From NCBI GenBank assembly GCA_037157565.1, contig JAZHRO010000055.1, positions 37,541,001-37,605,000 of the forward strand: DNA of 64,000 bases, read 5' to 3'. The notes beneath the pieces are model-generated. The model ran no database searches. It was not told the DNA's origin and saw only the letters and a program-made list of their open reading frames with translations. Both the position numbers and the translations under genes were made by a program. Shown here piece by piece: positions 1 through 12,020 of this stretch (positions within the stretch are counted from its first letter, which is position 1; every line of letters begins with the position of its first letter). Origin of the DNA: Thalassia testudinum. Lineage: Eukaryota > Streptophyta > Magnoliopsida > Alismatales > Hydrocharitaceae.

Positions 1-605
1 TACCCTAGAAAGTTCATTAGCTACCCAATTTCTGTCAGAATCTCCGAGGAGTGAGTCTGTGCAAAAATGTGTGCAGATGCTTAGACTAAAAGTCCTTCTG
101 AGTTAGAGGATGAGTTGATAAGTCGTATACTAATCACCTTATTTAGTTAGTGGATTAGAGTAGATTAAGGTTGCAAAGATTTAAAGCTAAATCCATATTT
201 TAACGGACACCAGGGCTGATTAAGCCTGAAGACCTGATAAGTCCAAGTGTTCAAGTTCTTTCCGTATTATTTCACACTATTGATAAATTTCTAATACCTA
301 AGTTTTTCTTCCTAAATTCAATATTTTATTATTATTATTATTATTCAGACTGATTAAATGAGCTCAGAATCATGGAATTTACCACCCCCCCAAGCTTAAG
401 CTGGAAAATGTCCTCATTGACAAATACATGGATGCACAGGGGTCAAAAAGATATTACCTGAGTGAAGTAAAGTACCAAATCAGTCTGAATCTTCTAGGTT
501 GCCTTCTAGGAAGCGCTGAGTTTAACGCCTCCAGCTGGTCAGTGCTCGTGTCATCCTTTAATAAGGGTGACAACCTCCTTTGGGGGAACCTGGGTGAGGA
601 AGTGT

Positions 606-1710
606 TTAATCTTTGCCATTGACTGTGAAAGTGTGCCCCATGTTTGGATCAGCGATTTCAACTGCCCCATTGGAGTAGGGCTTGACCACCCTAAATGGTC
701 CTGTCCACTTGGACCTGAGCTTCCCTGGAAAGAGTTTTAGGTGGGCATCGAAAAGCCAAACTTGCTGGTTAGGCTCAAAGGTCTTTCTATGGATGAGTCA
801 GTCATGGACGGATTTCATTTTATCCTTGTATAGCCGACTATTCTCAAAAGCGTACTGACGAATTTCCTCGACCTCAGAGAGTTGGAGAGTCCTCTACGCA
901 CCGGCTAAGTGGGGATCCATGTTACACTGCTTGACGACCCAGTAAGCCCGGTGTTCCAACTTGACAGGAAGGTGGCAAGCTTTGCCAAAGACCAGGCGAT
1001 AAGGTGACATGTCAATCGGGGTCTTGAAAGCAGTCCGATATGCACACAGGGCATCATCCAATCGTGTGGACCAATCCTTCTTGTTAGGTCTCACAGTCTT
1101 CTGTAGAATATTCTTGATTTGCCTGTTTGAGATCTCGGTCTACCCATTTGTTTGCGGATGATACAGGGTAGCAATGCGGTGGTTAACCCCGTATTTTCTG
1201 AGTAGGGCATGCAATTGGGTGTGAATAAAATGACTTCCACCATCACTGATCATGGCTTTTAGTATTCCAAATCAAGAAAAGATGTCTGCTTAACAAAGTC
1301 CATGACAGCCTTATGATTGCATCGGCAGGTGGCGACGGCTTCAATCCATTTAGAGACATAGTCTACCGAGACTAAGATGTACTCAAAGCGGTTGGATGGT
1401 GGGAAGGGTCCCATAAAATCAATACCCCAAATGTTGAAGATCTCGACAATCAAAATGGGTTGGAGGGGCATCATATCTTTTTTGGTCATGGTCCCCAGTG
1501 TCTGGCAGCGAGAGCAAGTCTTGGCAAAGTTGTGTGCATCCTTAAATAAGGAAGGCTAGTAAAATCCGGACTGCAAGACCTTTGTAGCCATTTTCTTTCC
1601 TAAGAAGTGGCCACCACAAGCTTGGTCATGACAAAAAGATATCACACTCTGAACTTCGTCCTCAAGGATACACCTCTTGATGATCTGGTCAACATAGAGG
1701 CGAAACAACA
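606..1710 (-). pseudogene. Athila integrase, broken
   Basis: This is the integrase part of the polyprotein, which inserts the cDNA copy into chromosomes. From about 1690 leftwards there is an HH-CC zinc region ([10 protein letters not shown], later CSRCQ), then the catalytic core starting GIDFMGPF with DYVSKWIEA behind it, then a YHPQTNG box near 1140-1170, and a C-terminal stretch with [20 protein letters not shown] at 970-1050. The frame has several stops: after QSGFY near 1557, after FLDLEY near 1260, TAG in place of the Gln after QTNG near 1141, and a stop near 893. The C-terminus ends around 606-620 at VNGKD. It is not functional as read. Confidence 0.8.
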
Positions 1711-2290
1711 TGGGATCATCCCAGAAATAGTGCTTGGCCTCGGCCAAGAACTTGTCACGTTGCTGTCTGGACCAACTGTGCAGGGTCTGACCTACAACTA
1801 GGTAGTTGACATAGTCGACATACCAAGGTAGTTTCTTGTCTTGCACAGCCAGAATTTGTTCATTGGGAAAGGTGTCAGATAAAGGTAGGGAGGGCCCAAT
1901 GTGGTCTGGGTGAAGTCTGGATAGGTGGTCGGCCACTACATTCTTTGATCCGGCTTTGTCACGGATTTCCAGGTCAAATTCTTGTAAGAGCAGGATCCAT
2001 CTGATGAGCCTAGGCTTAGCGTCTTTCTTGGCCAACAAATGCCGGATGGCCGAATGGTCTGTATAGATGGTCATGTGGGATTCCATAAGGTAAGATCGAA
2101 ATTTTTAGAGTCCAAAAACTACGGCGAGCAGTTCTTTCTCTGTGACCGTATAATTTTGTTGGGCCTCGTCCAACGTCTTGCTCATGTAGTAAATCACCAC
2201 GGGTTTCTTATCTTGTTTCTATCCTAGGACAGCGCCTATGGCAAAGTCTGATGCATTACACATGATCTCAAAATCCTGGGACCAGTCCGG
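1711..2290 (-). pseudogene. Athila RNase H
   Basis: RNase H degrades the RNA strand during reverse transcription. The readable stretch starts at CNASDFAIGAVLG (about 2222-2262), where families usually have CDASD, so the first catalytic aspartate appears changed to Asn. It continues with VTEKELLAVVF, a stop near 2105, [19 protein letters not shown] and VVADHLSRL (about 1925). The break at 2219-2227 and the stop near 2105 split the domain. It sits directly between RT and integrase, as expected for gypsy. Confidence 0.75.
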
Positions 2291-3190
2291 GGGCTGAAGT
2301 ACAGGTGCTATGGATACTAAGTCCCTGAGGGTGTGGTAAGACTGGATGCAGTCAGAGGTCATGTGGAGCAGGGCACCATTGGCCAGAAGGTCAGTCAAGG
2401 GTTTTGAGAGCTTAGAAAAGTCTTTGAGGAACCTTCTATAAAAGCCAACATGTCCAAGGAACAAGCGAATCTGCCGAACCGAGCTAGGTGGGGGAAGTTT
2501 GGAAATTAATTCAACTTTAGCTCGATCCACTTCAATGCCCCTGTGCGATACGATGTGACCGAGGACAATTACTTCTTGAACCATAAAATGGCTCTTTTCC
2601 CAACTTAACACCAAATTAACCTCGATACATCGTTTCAGGATTTCTCCAAGTTGCTCAAATAGTGGTCGAATGAATTCCCAAATGCAGAGAAATCATCCAT
2701 AAAGACCTCCAGGTATTCACCCACCATTTCTGAAAAAATGGCTAGCATGCAACGCTGAAAGGTAGCGGGTGCGTTGCATAACCCGAACGGCATATGACGG
2801 AATGCGAACGTGCCATACGAGCAAGTAAATGTGGTCTTTTCTTGATCTTCAGGAGTAATTTTGACTTGGTTATATCCTTAATATCCATCCAGGAAGCAGA
2901 AATACTTTTGTCCTGCCAATCTTTCAAGAATCTAGTCGATGAATGGAAAGGGGAAATGATCTTTCTTGGTTGCTTCATTGAGTTTCCTATAATCAATACA
3001 CACCCACCATGTGGTGGTGGTGTGGGTGAGGATGGATTTGCCACGTTCATTGGTGACAACAGTGAGCTCGACTTTCTTCGGAACCACGTGAGTAGGGCTC
3101 ACCTAGGGGCTATCAGAGATGGGATAGATGATGTCAGCATCAAGCCACTTGATAATTTCTTTCTTAACGACCTCCCGCATATTTGGGTTT
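2291..3190 (-). pseudogene. Athila reverse transcriptase, interrupted
   Basis: The RT palm and finger region reads on the minus strand from VCIDYRKLNEATKKDHFP (about 2945-3005) to the catalytic box VFMDDFSAFG (2680-2707). It then continues with VLGHIVSHRGIEVDRAKVE and LFLGHVGFYRRFLKDFSKL (2400-2580), the usual thumb and connection motifs. A TAA stop replaces a residue in FLDGY-stop-GYNQ near 2880, and further stops follow the FMDD box near 2620-2640. The FMDD form of the YxDD motif is normal for Athila. Upstream, VVPKKVELTVV (3060-3100) is the RT start motif. Confidence 0.8.
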
Positions 3191-3288
3191 AACCATCTCT
3201 ACATCTGACGGGAGGGTCGCGCCCCATCTTCTAGGTAGATCTTGTGGGTACAATAGGTAGGGCTAATTCCTCTCAAATATGAAATAGT

Positions 3289-4317
3289 TCAGCCAATGGC
3301 AGCCCTGTGTTCTGATGGGGTTGCTGTCAATCTAAGTTCTTGATCCCTAGTTAGGTTGGCATTGATAATTATAGGGAAGGTCTGGTCAGGTCCCAGGAAG
3401 ACATACTTGAGATTCTCGGGTAGCGGCTTTAGTTCAGGTGTGGGTGGAACAATGTTTGATGGAAAGGGGAAAGGTGGGAGTTGATCAACATCAATTTCCT
3501 CGAATGGTGTTGGTTGATGGTAAACAGCCTTACAGAGGTCCATGGGCATAGATGGTGATAGGTCAGAACAGTTGTTACAGGATTGGTTGTCCGAAATAGA
3601 ACTAAGGGTGAGGCATTCCTTGACCAAAGGTTCCACGGGATCATGTTCCTCGATACAGTCACAATCAAAAGATTTGGTCACCTGGAAGATATCCAACTAC
3701 ATTTTCTTGTCTCCGAAGGCAATTTCCATGCATCCCGTGTCACAATCGATGTTTGCCTTAGCCGTAGCTAAGAAGGGTCTGCTTAGGATGATCGATGTGT
3801 TCTGTAGATGTTCAGGGACTTCCATGTCGAGCACCAAAAAGTCAACTGGAAAATAGAAGTCCTTGACCCGCACAATTACGTCCTTGACAACCCCCTTTAG
3901 GGTTTTCACAGATCTATCAGCCAATTGGATGGTAATAGGTGTAGGTGTCAACTCTCCGAATTCAAATTGGTGGTATAGGGTTGTTGGAATCAGATTAATG
4001 GAAGAACCCAAGTCCAGGAGCACTCTATCAAATGTCATGTCCCCGATATTGCAAGATATCAGGGATGCTCCTGGGTCAGTTTGCTTGAGCGGAAGGTTGC
4101 TTGATATTACAGAACTTGCTTGCTCTGAGAGCACAACCTTTCTAGGTGCTTGAAGTCTTGGCTTACGCTTTGGTGTACAAGCATCCTTCAGGAACTTAGC
4201 GTAAGCCGGAATATGCTTGACGGCCTCGACGAGCGGGATATTAATCTGGACCTGCTTAAAAATCTCCAAAAGCTCCTCTGTTTCCACAACACTTTTATTC
4301 TTCTTGATAGTCTCCAA
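3289..4317 (-). pseudogene. Athila aspartic protease and linker to RT
   Basis: Two adjoining open stretches (4317-3697 and 3696-3289) encode the retroviral-type aspartic protease that would cut the polyprotein, and the linker to RT. The active-site stretch VLLDLGSSINLIP lies near 3980-4020; DLGS is usual for this lineage. The flap-like part contains ADRSVKTLKGVVKDVIV and the end has SRPFLATAKANIDCDTG. A stop lies between the two stretches at 3697. Upstream, NAVTLGSGTKTQDP (about 4520-4560) marks the gag-protease boundary and is immediately followed by a 74-bp duplication that shifts the frame. Confidence 0.75.
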
Positions 4318-4380
4318 GGCCTCGAGATATGGTGTCTGAATGTGGATAGGATCTATTTCTGGGTCCTTGGGTTTTTCCAG

Positions 4381-4528
4381 TGCCTCTTCTAAGTCAGGTG
4401 TTTCAGAAGGTGAAGTCTCGGGAAGAGTCGGCCATTTGGGATCCTGGGTTTTGGTGCCACTTCTGAGTCAAGTGTTTCAGAAGGTGAAGTCTCAGGAAGA
4501 GTCGGCCATTTGGGATCTTGGGTTTTGG
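4381..4528. repeat. 74-bp tandem duplication at the gag-protease junction
   Basis: Unit 1 is 4381-4454 and unit 2 is 4455-4528. Both start tgcc and share the run gtttcagaaggtgaagtct, with only a few substitutions. Seventy-four is not a multiple of three, so the duplication itself shifts the reading frame. Confidence 0.9.
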
Positions 4529-6095
4529 TGCCGCTTCCCAAGGTTACCGCATTTGCAGAGGCATTGGGACCATGGGTTGATCCTTGAGAAGATGAGGACG
4601 AAGAAGCACCAAACCCAGGGGGTGTTTGTGGGGCTGGCTGGACCATGTGAGCCTGCCCAAGATTGCCTTGGAACCCTTGCGAATTGGGGCCTCTGTTAAT
4701 CATGTTTTGCGGGTTTGGTTGTGGCTGGGAAGGCAGGGATCCTTGTTGTTTATAATCCAATAGCTGGCTTAACTATCCCTTTACTAAAGCCATTTCCTCC
4801 TGGTGTTTTTGGTTCATTTCAGCCATCATCTTTATCAGGGTGTCCATTTGGTTTTGTGGGGGAGGGGTTGCCCTATTCGGATTGTATGGGGGTCTAACTG
4901 GTGGTCCTTGCTGATAAGGGGGCAAGTTTGGCTGTTGGTTTGGCCTAGGCTGGTTCTGGAATTGAGGCGGTTTCTGGTTTGTCCAAGCAAAGTTTGGGTG
5001 ATTACGCCAGCCGGTGTTGTAAGTGTTGGAGAAAGGGTCAGGTTTAGCATAACCTTGGACAGCCTGTACATCTTCAAGGATAGCAGATGTCTAGGGGGAG
5101 GGAAGAGAGTAATCAAGGGTTGAGGGAACAAAGGTCCCTCCCTGAAATGTGGTCAGAGGTTGTTCCAAGTTCAATTGGCTCACGGGCTGGACCAGGTCAA
5201 CATTGTGAGCTCCCTTTGCTAGGGAGAAGGTCTGTAACGGGTTCCTGGTCTGGTTCAATAGCTCATCTATCTTTTTATCCACAAATTCCACTCGATCTAA
5301 TTTCTTAGCAATGATATCCATGTCAACCATCCCAGAATTTGCTTGTACCTCATAAATCCCACCATGGAGTTGACTAGATTGGCTAAACTGGGTCATGGAG
5401 GCCTTGTTGAGTGAATTTTCGCTCATAGACTCAAAGAGCTCAAACGCACTCTCCTCGTCTTTGTTTAGGAAGTTCCCCCATATGAGGCATCGACGAAGTT
5501 CCGTAAGTTGCTGTCCAGACCGTGGTAGAAGATCTGGGCCAATTGCCACCTTGGTACTTCGTGGTGTGGGCATTTCCTCAATAGTTCATTAAATCTTTCC
5601 CATGCCTCATGGAACTGCTCCCCGCCTTGGAGCGTAAAGGTAGTAATGGCTCTTCTGAGGGCATTGGTTTTTCCTATGGGGAAGAATTTCTTTAAGAATG
5701 CATGCCTCAGTTCTTCCCAGGTGGCGATGGGTCTACCTAGGGTTCTAAGCCAGTGAGATGCTTTGTCCCTTAGTGAGAAGGGGAACATTTTGATCAAAAC
5801 AATGTCAAGGCTAATGTTCCTAGGTTTCACAGTTCGGGCTATCCAGTCAAGATCCTCTAGGTACTGGAAGGGATCTTTATTTGAGCTTCCATGGAAGTGG
5901 CTCTGAATTAGACTCAGGACATTTGGTTTTAGCTCAAAATCATCTCCCCTTTCGGGGATCCTAAGGTGAGGCTCGACTCGAATAGCGGAAGGATTGTAGA
6001 AGTCGTGGGGGGGCCTAGGTTGGTCCTGGAATGGTGGTGGATCAAGTGACGGTTGCCCTTGTGGGCCTTGGAAAGGTGGTGGTGGTTAAAATGGT
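4529..6095 (-). pseudogene. Athila gag, main part
   Basis: This is the capsid/nucleocapsid protein of the element. Reading leftwards from about 5990 it has PHDFYNPSAIRVEP, the capsid fold region KPRNISLDIVLIKMFPFSL (about 5770-5826), TWEELRHAFLKKFFP, EAWERFNELLRKCPHH (5560-5620) and a Gly-Trp-Arg-Asn-His-Pro box near 5000-5040. A Gln/Pro-rich tail (4600-4980) runs to the protease boundary. Stops occur near 5090-5130, 4770 and 6085. The last is a TAA just inside the proline-rich N-terminal part, beside the inserted LTR. The N-terminal piece continues on the other side of the insertion at 10076-10310. Confidence 0.8.
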
Positions 6096-8930
6096 CCGCG
6101 TGTTTCACTCAACTCAGTAATTAAGTTAATTTCACTTAATTAAGAGTAGAAGAAATCACTTAGGTTAACTCGAAGTTGTGTCGGTTGTGTAGTATATGGT
6201 CGAATTAACCTAACATTTTAGAAATTTTTACTGGTTGAGTCCAGGTCGTTCACTGGGAGGCATAATAATTTTTCTTCAAATTCACTAATTTCCTTTTATC
6301 TCTTTACGTTTAGGAGGTAAAACTAGTTTAATTTTAAAAACATGAATTTTGTCAAATATTTAAACTATGAAGAACATACAAAATTCCATATGTAAACATA
6401 TTACTCAAAATGTTATTCTTTATTAACAAGTAAACATGCTACTCTTTTTCCAATTTTATTTCATTAAGGCAATTAGAAAATTATCCAACTAAAGCATGCT
6501 TTTTACAATTAAGAACAAAAAGTAAAAGTAAGTATGCAAAAATTCATTTAATTTTTCATCTCTACAGCCTCTAATCTTCTTCTCCTCTTCTCTCTCTTTT
6601 ATTTTCTTCCCTGTCGAGCTCTCTTTCTTCTTATGTTGTTCCTGCCTACCTCCTCTTCTTCCCTTAGTTTCTTTCTTTTGTTCCTTAGTCTTTCCTTAAC
6701 ACTTAGCATCCGTGCTCCTTTCTTCCTTAGCCTTCAGCACTTGGCTTTCTTCAGCAGCTTCTCTTTTCTTTTCCTTTTAGCTGAACGGGGTTTTTTTACT
6801 CTTTAAACCAAAAAACTATCTATTTGCGGCGAGGTCCTTTCGAGGATACACAGCACCCTGAGACCAGGGTGGGACCAAACCCTACTCGGTCCTCGCCTAA
6901 TCTCGGTTAGGTTTGTTGTCGTTTATTTATTTATCGGTTCACATTATCAAGCCGCATCGGCTCAACCTGGCCTCCCAGGCCAAACTCACGCCCTCTCAGG
7001 GCACATAGTCACATCCGCAAACACACGCCGCCAAGAGCGCACAAACCCGCAGGCCAATGCCCACACTCACAACAATGCACAAATCAAATCAGAATCGAAA
7101 CTGTTGCGCCTTGCGCTTGACGACTGGATAGCCTTAGGAACAAAAGAGTTTTATACCCAGGCACGCGCTCGTGGATAACCGAGGTGGGACAAAGTTAACC
7201 CTTCCAGACCCGAATTCAATTGATCACAACTTCCTACCCAAAGCTCCAAATTCGATGATTTAAAGTTCCTTGGAAAGCTCTAAGGTTAATCTATTCAATT
7301 TTAAGGCCAATTTAATGTTTTAATTATGTTTAGCTCTTCAATTTAAGGGATGAAATCAGGGGTTTCTACGGGTTTAATAACAAGCCTGGAAATGTTTTTA
7401 ACTCAGGGAAGTCCTCAGATGGACTTATCTCATCTATTTAAAGGTCTGTATACATTATATAAACAATTTCGCTTCTGTTAGGATGGATTTAAAGCTCTTG
7501 AGACCTACAGAACCTGTAGAGAAGCTTTTCGCTTCTCTGAAAACTTCAGAGATTAATTTTCATATATCAATTTGTGCAATAGACACTTTAAAGTGTTCCT
7601 AATCTATTTAGATTAATTCTAAGGGTTTTAACTAATCAATCTGGACAGGTTTTAGATTTGAATTTCAACAGAACAATGCTTCTGTTGGTTTGGGTTCAAG
7701 AGTAACCCAACTTAGCAGGAACAAAATTTTCACTAAAAACAACATCTGAGCTAACTTAAATCTTTCTAAAAACATCAAACAGAATCTCAAAAGCAATTTC
7801 CACATCTCAATTCCTTAATCAAAGCTCAGAACACCATTATCAAACTCAGGTTTGACTGTAGAAGCTCAAAATTTGACTTTCTATTTAGAACTTCTCCCTA
7901 AGAAATTAAGGCCTTGGACAGAGTCTTCTCATCATCTGGAACTCACTCAGATCTTCAAACTTATGTTCTGTCCTTAATCTCTAAGGTTTCAGGCTTGTCG
8001 CCTGAACTAAAATAAGTGTTTGTTCGACAGAATTAATCAGTGTTAGTTACAGTGTTTTAAAAGTTAAAATAGATTCAGTGCATTACACTGGAGCTTCTGA
8101 GCTCCTTAAATGTTTCTCAAATCCTTTATAACAGACTTCTCCAACTCACCGGAGTTGGGGAAGATGAAGTTCAATCCTAAGCTCCAGTGAATGAAATCTC
8201 AAACGAATTTCTTAAAAATGATCAGTAATCCATGTAATAACATTCTGGAGCCACCTAGCAAGTTCTAGAGGCTGCAACTCAACTATGACTTGCCGGAGCT
8301 CCGGTAAGTCCAGAAACATACAAAATGCATGTACAGTTTGACAAAATTAATTATTTTTAATCCAAAAACGATTCTGAGGTTACAAAGAACCTCTGTTTCA
8401 CATTAAATTCCTTGTTTGTTCATTGAAATAGAATATTTGACAGTAAACTTGTTTCTTAAAAATTTGATTTGTTTAAGCTCAGGACTTGATTTAACTACTC
8501 AGTTGAGAAGTTAAATCAGGTCAACAAGTGTTATTAATCATAAATATATATTTAATTTATAGTTGAAATGTTCCTGAGTCGCCATGGACAGCAAACTCAG
8601 AAACTTAAATTAAATTTGGGCGTTTAATTATAGATGATAGTAATAGGTAATATAAAGTCGATTAGGGTTCATTAATGATGGTAGGTGATGAAAGAACCCA
8701 ATGAAGGTGGAATTAGGTCGACTTCTGTCACCATGGACAGTGAAGTAGTCGGTGAAGGTGAGGTATGAATTAGGCGTTTAGGTGATCTAATTAATCTATT
8801 TAGTGGATTAGAAATGAACATGAAAGATATAAGAAGGTGAACAGTGAGTTAAAAGACAAAATTAAAGTCTCTGGCGAGCTCAAGGAACTCGCCGGAGCTG
8901 GAAGAGATGAAGCTAAATTCTACAATTACT

Positions 8931-8980
8931 CTAACCTAACTAACTAAACTAACTAACTAAGCTAGCCTACTCCTACTCCT
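8931..8980. repeat. (CTAA)n / (CTACTC)n simple repeat
   Basis: A short run of ctaa/ctaac units followed by ctactc/ctcct units lies inside the solo LTR. Confidence 0.8.
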
Positions 8981-9294
8981 CCTAGTCTACTGTTACCTGG
9001 ACGAAGGGGTCAATAGGGTTCTGCCGAAGTCTCATGGCGGACGACGAAATCAGAGGGTGGTCGAAAGAGCTCCGGCGGCGAATTTGAGGTGGAGCGGAGG
9101 AATCCTAGGGTCGGCGCCTTTGTCAGAGGTGCGGAAGACCACGGCGAATTTCCTCGGCTACTTAACGTGGATGGAGGAAGTCGGAAGATGAAATGGGGGT
9201 TCGCCGGAGGTTTTAGAAGAATAGCCTATTGGGTCGGCTGCAGTATTAGAAGAGGGAAGGGAGCCAACTTGCTAAAATCAGAGGTGAGAGGGGG

Positions 9295-9302
9295 TATTTA
9301 TA
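9295..9302 (-). promoter_or_regulatory. Candidate LTR TATA box
   Basis: The minus strand reads TATAAATA about 770 bp inside the 5' end of the solo LTR. Position and form fit an LTR core promoter, but similar words occur by chance in AT-rich DNA. Confidence 0.35.
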
Positions 9303-10075
9303 GCATTTTGCGGCGAAGAGAGGGGCGGAGTCTGGCCGAAGAAGAAGCTCAAGGAGCTTAACCTCCGTTGTCGTCTCCGACGACGGTGAGGTTAACTCCC
9401 ACTGAAAAATAGGATTTTTGGTTAATCCAGACCGATGGATCAAGTGGAGGTGGTGAGCGCAAGCTGCAAGAGCTTGGGCAAAGAGGAATGATGTCGGCAG
9501 GGCGGTGATCGCGCGGTAGGATGACTCTCTGCCACCAGCCGTTTGTTTGGCTGGAGAAGAAGAAGAAGAAGAAGACGAAGAGGGATCTAAAAGTAATAAA
9601 ACCTAAGGACCTATGTGAGAAATAAGGACTCGACTGTAATGAAAATTAAGGACTAAAATGTAAACCCAGGTTTTGAAGGTTTATTTTAACTTAGATTTTT
9701 TTCAACTTTTTATATGTGTTAGTAAACAAGGTAAATATTATGTTTACACCTTGAATTTACATCTTTGACCTTTTTAGATTAATTTATTAGATTAAGTAAA
9801 ATTACTTAAGTTATTACATACTTAGGTATACATTATATTTAAGTTACTTATCTTATTAATTAAGGAAATGATTAATATGATTTCGAGTCCAATTATTATC
9901 TAAATTATTAATAATGTTATTTGAATGATAAAATGTCATTTTTAACTTATTTTAAGGTCCTTAAGTAAATATCCCTTATTCTATAATTAACCCTTATATA
10001 TTCATAACCTTAGCTAATTAACTAGGAAGACTAGTTAATTAGGGGTAATTAGAGATCATGATGAGTGTCTCTTCA

Positions 10076-10310
10076 GTTGCCCTTGTGGGTTCTGTAACCG
10101 GTGTATGGCTTGCATGATAGTGTGGATCTGTTGCTGCTGAAGCCGGTGGTTTGCGTTAATCTGGGCTTGGATGATGGACATTGTGTCAGGTGGGGGTTGG
10201 TCCTCAACCTCATCTACCTTAGGTTCAGCCATGTCTCTAGCGGAATTAGGTTGCCTGGATTCCCATCCCAAAACAAACAACTTGGGATGTAGTGATCGTC
10301 TCCCGTGCAT
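10076..10310 (-). pseudogene. Athila gag N-terminal fragment
   Basis: The minus strand reads from an ATG at 10308-10310 through ARDMAEPKVDEVEDQPPP and a Gln-rich helix-like part (ANHRLQQQQIHTIMQAIHRL) to NPQGQ, where it runs into the solo LTR at 10075. The main gag portion left of the insertion starts in a Pro/Gln-rich segment that also contains PQGQ, so the two are halves of one gag. The choice of start is tentative, because a stop-bounded frame alone fixes it. Confidence 0.6.
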
Positions 10311-11129
10311 ACACTAGAGAAGAACAGGAGGGGATGCGAAGAGCGACATATGCGAGAAGTGTTTGTACAACCAAGCAAATAAGCTTAGTCCTTATGGTGT
10401 ATTCCTTAGAGGACTTAGAAATCTCCAAAAGGGTGATCAAGTCCGTAAGCACTAGACTCCCCTTCCTAAAGCTAATCTAGCCAGGTTGATTACGAGGGGA
10501 TTGTAGGGAAGGTTCTTCCTTTGGCTTGCACCGCCGGTTCCATAGACCCCACAACCGCGGTTGTTTGACACTTCCCCACAGCCTAGTCACTAGATTCTAC
10601 TAAGGGAATGAAAGCCAAGTGCCCAGTGAACAAAACCATGCCTCTTAAGACTTAACCCAATCCTGCTTAGGGCACGCCTACTCTGTTTTAAAAGGGCTAG
10701 GATAGTGCTTGTGCTAGGGTTATGTGATGAGGCGTTGATTGGGGTAGTGCCGCTTAGTTTTCTAATTCCAGTGTGTGTGCTCCTATTAAAACATGGTTTT
10801 CAAGCAAGGATTTTTTTAAGATGTGGTGTCCTTTAATGTTTCATCCTCACTTTTATGTCTTTTAGGATTGATGTGTCTTAATATTTTCAAATAAGTTTCA
10901 GGTGGGCAAGTCAAGTTTTGTACACAATTGGTGAAAGTGGATTTCCTTTGATGTGAAGAGGCTCTAAAACCATAATGTACTCATCCTAGTGATCATGCTG
11001 CTTCTAGTGGATGTGTCGATTTTAGGGGTGAGTGGTGCGGCTCAAGTCAAGTCATGGTGGCTTCACAAACACCACTCAAAAAGAAAGATAAACACTCCAA
11101 AAAGATTATGCCTTAAGAATGTTAGAGTG

Positions 11130-11160
<31 letters not shown>

Positions 11161-11446
11161 TTTGTTGGGTGATGAGTGAAGGATGTGAATCAGGTAATTA
11201 TACACCACGCCAAAATTTTTTTTCGATTTTACAATTTTTTAAGTTTTTTTTAGGCAAGCAAACAACCACGGGTGAAGAATTACTCACAATTGGTCCTTGC
11301 TGCGCTTACTCCATCTCTACCGTCACGAGCTATGCTGCTTCGCCATCCAAGCACCGAGTTCCTGCAACCATCAAGTAGAAGTAGAAAATGCGTTAGATGA
11401 TGTGAGAATGGATGTAAAATGGAAGTGACAAAATAAATCCGTAGCC
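10311..11446 (-). other. Athila 5' leader, no gene seen
   Basis: About 1.1 kb between primer-binding site and gag start. It is noncoding on both strands apart from short chance frames. It holds an (AT)n/T-run at 11129-11163. Confidence 0.6.
11129..11163. repeat. (AT)n microsatellite plus T-run
   Basis: About eleven AT units followed by a run of T. Confidence 0.9.
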
Positions 11447-11464
11447 TCCCCGGCAACGGCGCCA
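11447..11464 (-). other. Primer-binding site of the Athila element
   Basis: The minus strand reads TGGCGCCGTTGCCGGGGA, the primer site typical of plant Athila/Tat elements. It lies five bases after the LTR end (CTACAACA), the normal position for starting minus-strand DNA synthesis, and so fixes the LTR boundary at 11470 and the element's orientation. Confidence 0.92.
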
Positions 11465-11659
11465 AAAACTGTTGTAGGGAAGACGCGTATTGTTAAAAGG
11501 GTTGTTATAGCTTGTGCTCGCAACGTTGGTTTTAAATAAAGAAACGGACGTGAGTTCGAGTGTCGATCTTAGGGAGGCGTGAAAACCAGATTTTTCTTGT
11601 CACTTAATGTCACGGAAATGATGGGTTTTTGCATGTGAGAAGATGTGGGTGAAAAGCGA

Positions 11660-11691
11660 GTGAGAGAGAGAGAGAAAGAGAGAGAGAGAGA
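11660..11691. repeat. (GA)n microsatellite
   Basis: Run of ga units with one interruption. Confidence 0.9.
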
Positions 11692-12012
11692 ATAGGGTTA
11701 GAATATTTCATTCACAACATGCAACTTAAACACAAAAGAGGGCAAGTAACTAGATAGGAAACAACTTCATTTGACATGCAACTTTGGTTTTGCAATTACA
11801 ACACTAGATAAATGCTTAAACACAAGTAAAGTAAAGCTTAAGATAAAGAGGGAAAGAGAGAGAGAAGACGGCGAGGCAGCCATGGCGGTGGAGTGGAGCT
11901 CCATCGGTGACTCGTCGACTCCGGTGATTACAAAGAGAGCTAATGGTGGCTAGGAGTGGGGTAGAGCACTTGCAAGTGAATTCAATGCCCTTTCATGAGT
12001 GGTTGGATGGAG

Positions 12013-12020
12013 TTTATATA
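12013..12020 (-). promoter_or_regulatory. Candidate LTR TATA box
   Basis: The minus strand reads TATATAAA, about 550 bp before the LTR 3' end. It would set the R/U5 length of this LTR. Confidence 0.5.

Larger units (their letters stand above)
6101..10075 (-). mobile_element. Solo LTR (3975 bp) of an Athila-type family, inserted in gag
   Basis: This 3.97-kb noncoding block separates the N-terminal and main parts of gag. On the minus strand it begins TGAAGAGACACTCATCA and ends GAGTGAAACA, i.e. TG...CA. No primer site or polypurine tract flanks it, consistent with a solo LTR left by LTR-LTR recombination. A diverged copy starts at 61187 on the plus strand. They share the terminal stretch, the block at 9590-9670, a block at 6800-6920 (matching 63300-63400) and a pyrimidine tract (6570-6780 against 63480-63660). 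The U5 motif GCCTCCC (minus strand, near 6255) is shared with the other Athila-type LTRs here. A clean 5-bp target duplication is not visible (ccgcg left, gttgc right), so the left boundary is less certain. Confidence 0.7.

Noticed and set aside
8285..8310. ccggagctccgg palindrome and similar words near 8150, 8890 and 61945 as regulatory sites
   Set aside because: Recurrent in this LTR family but without positional conservation that I could establish.
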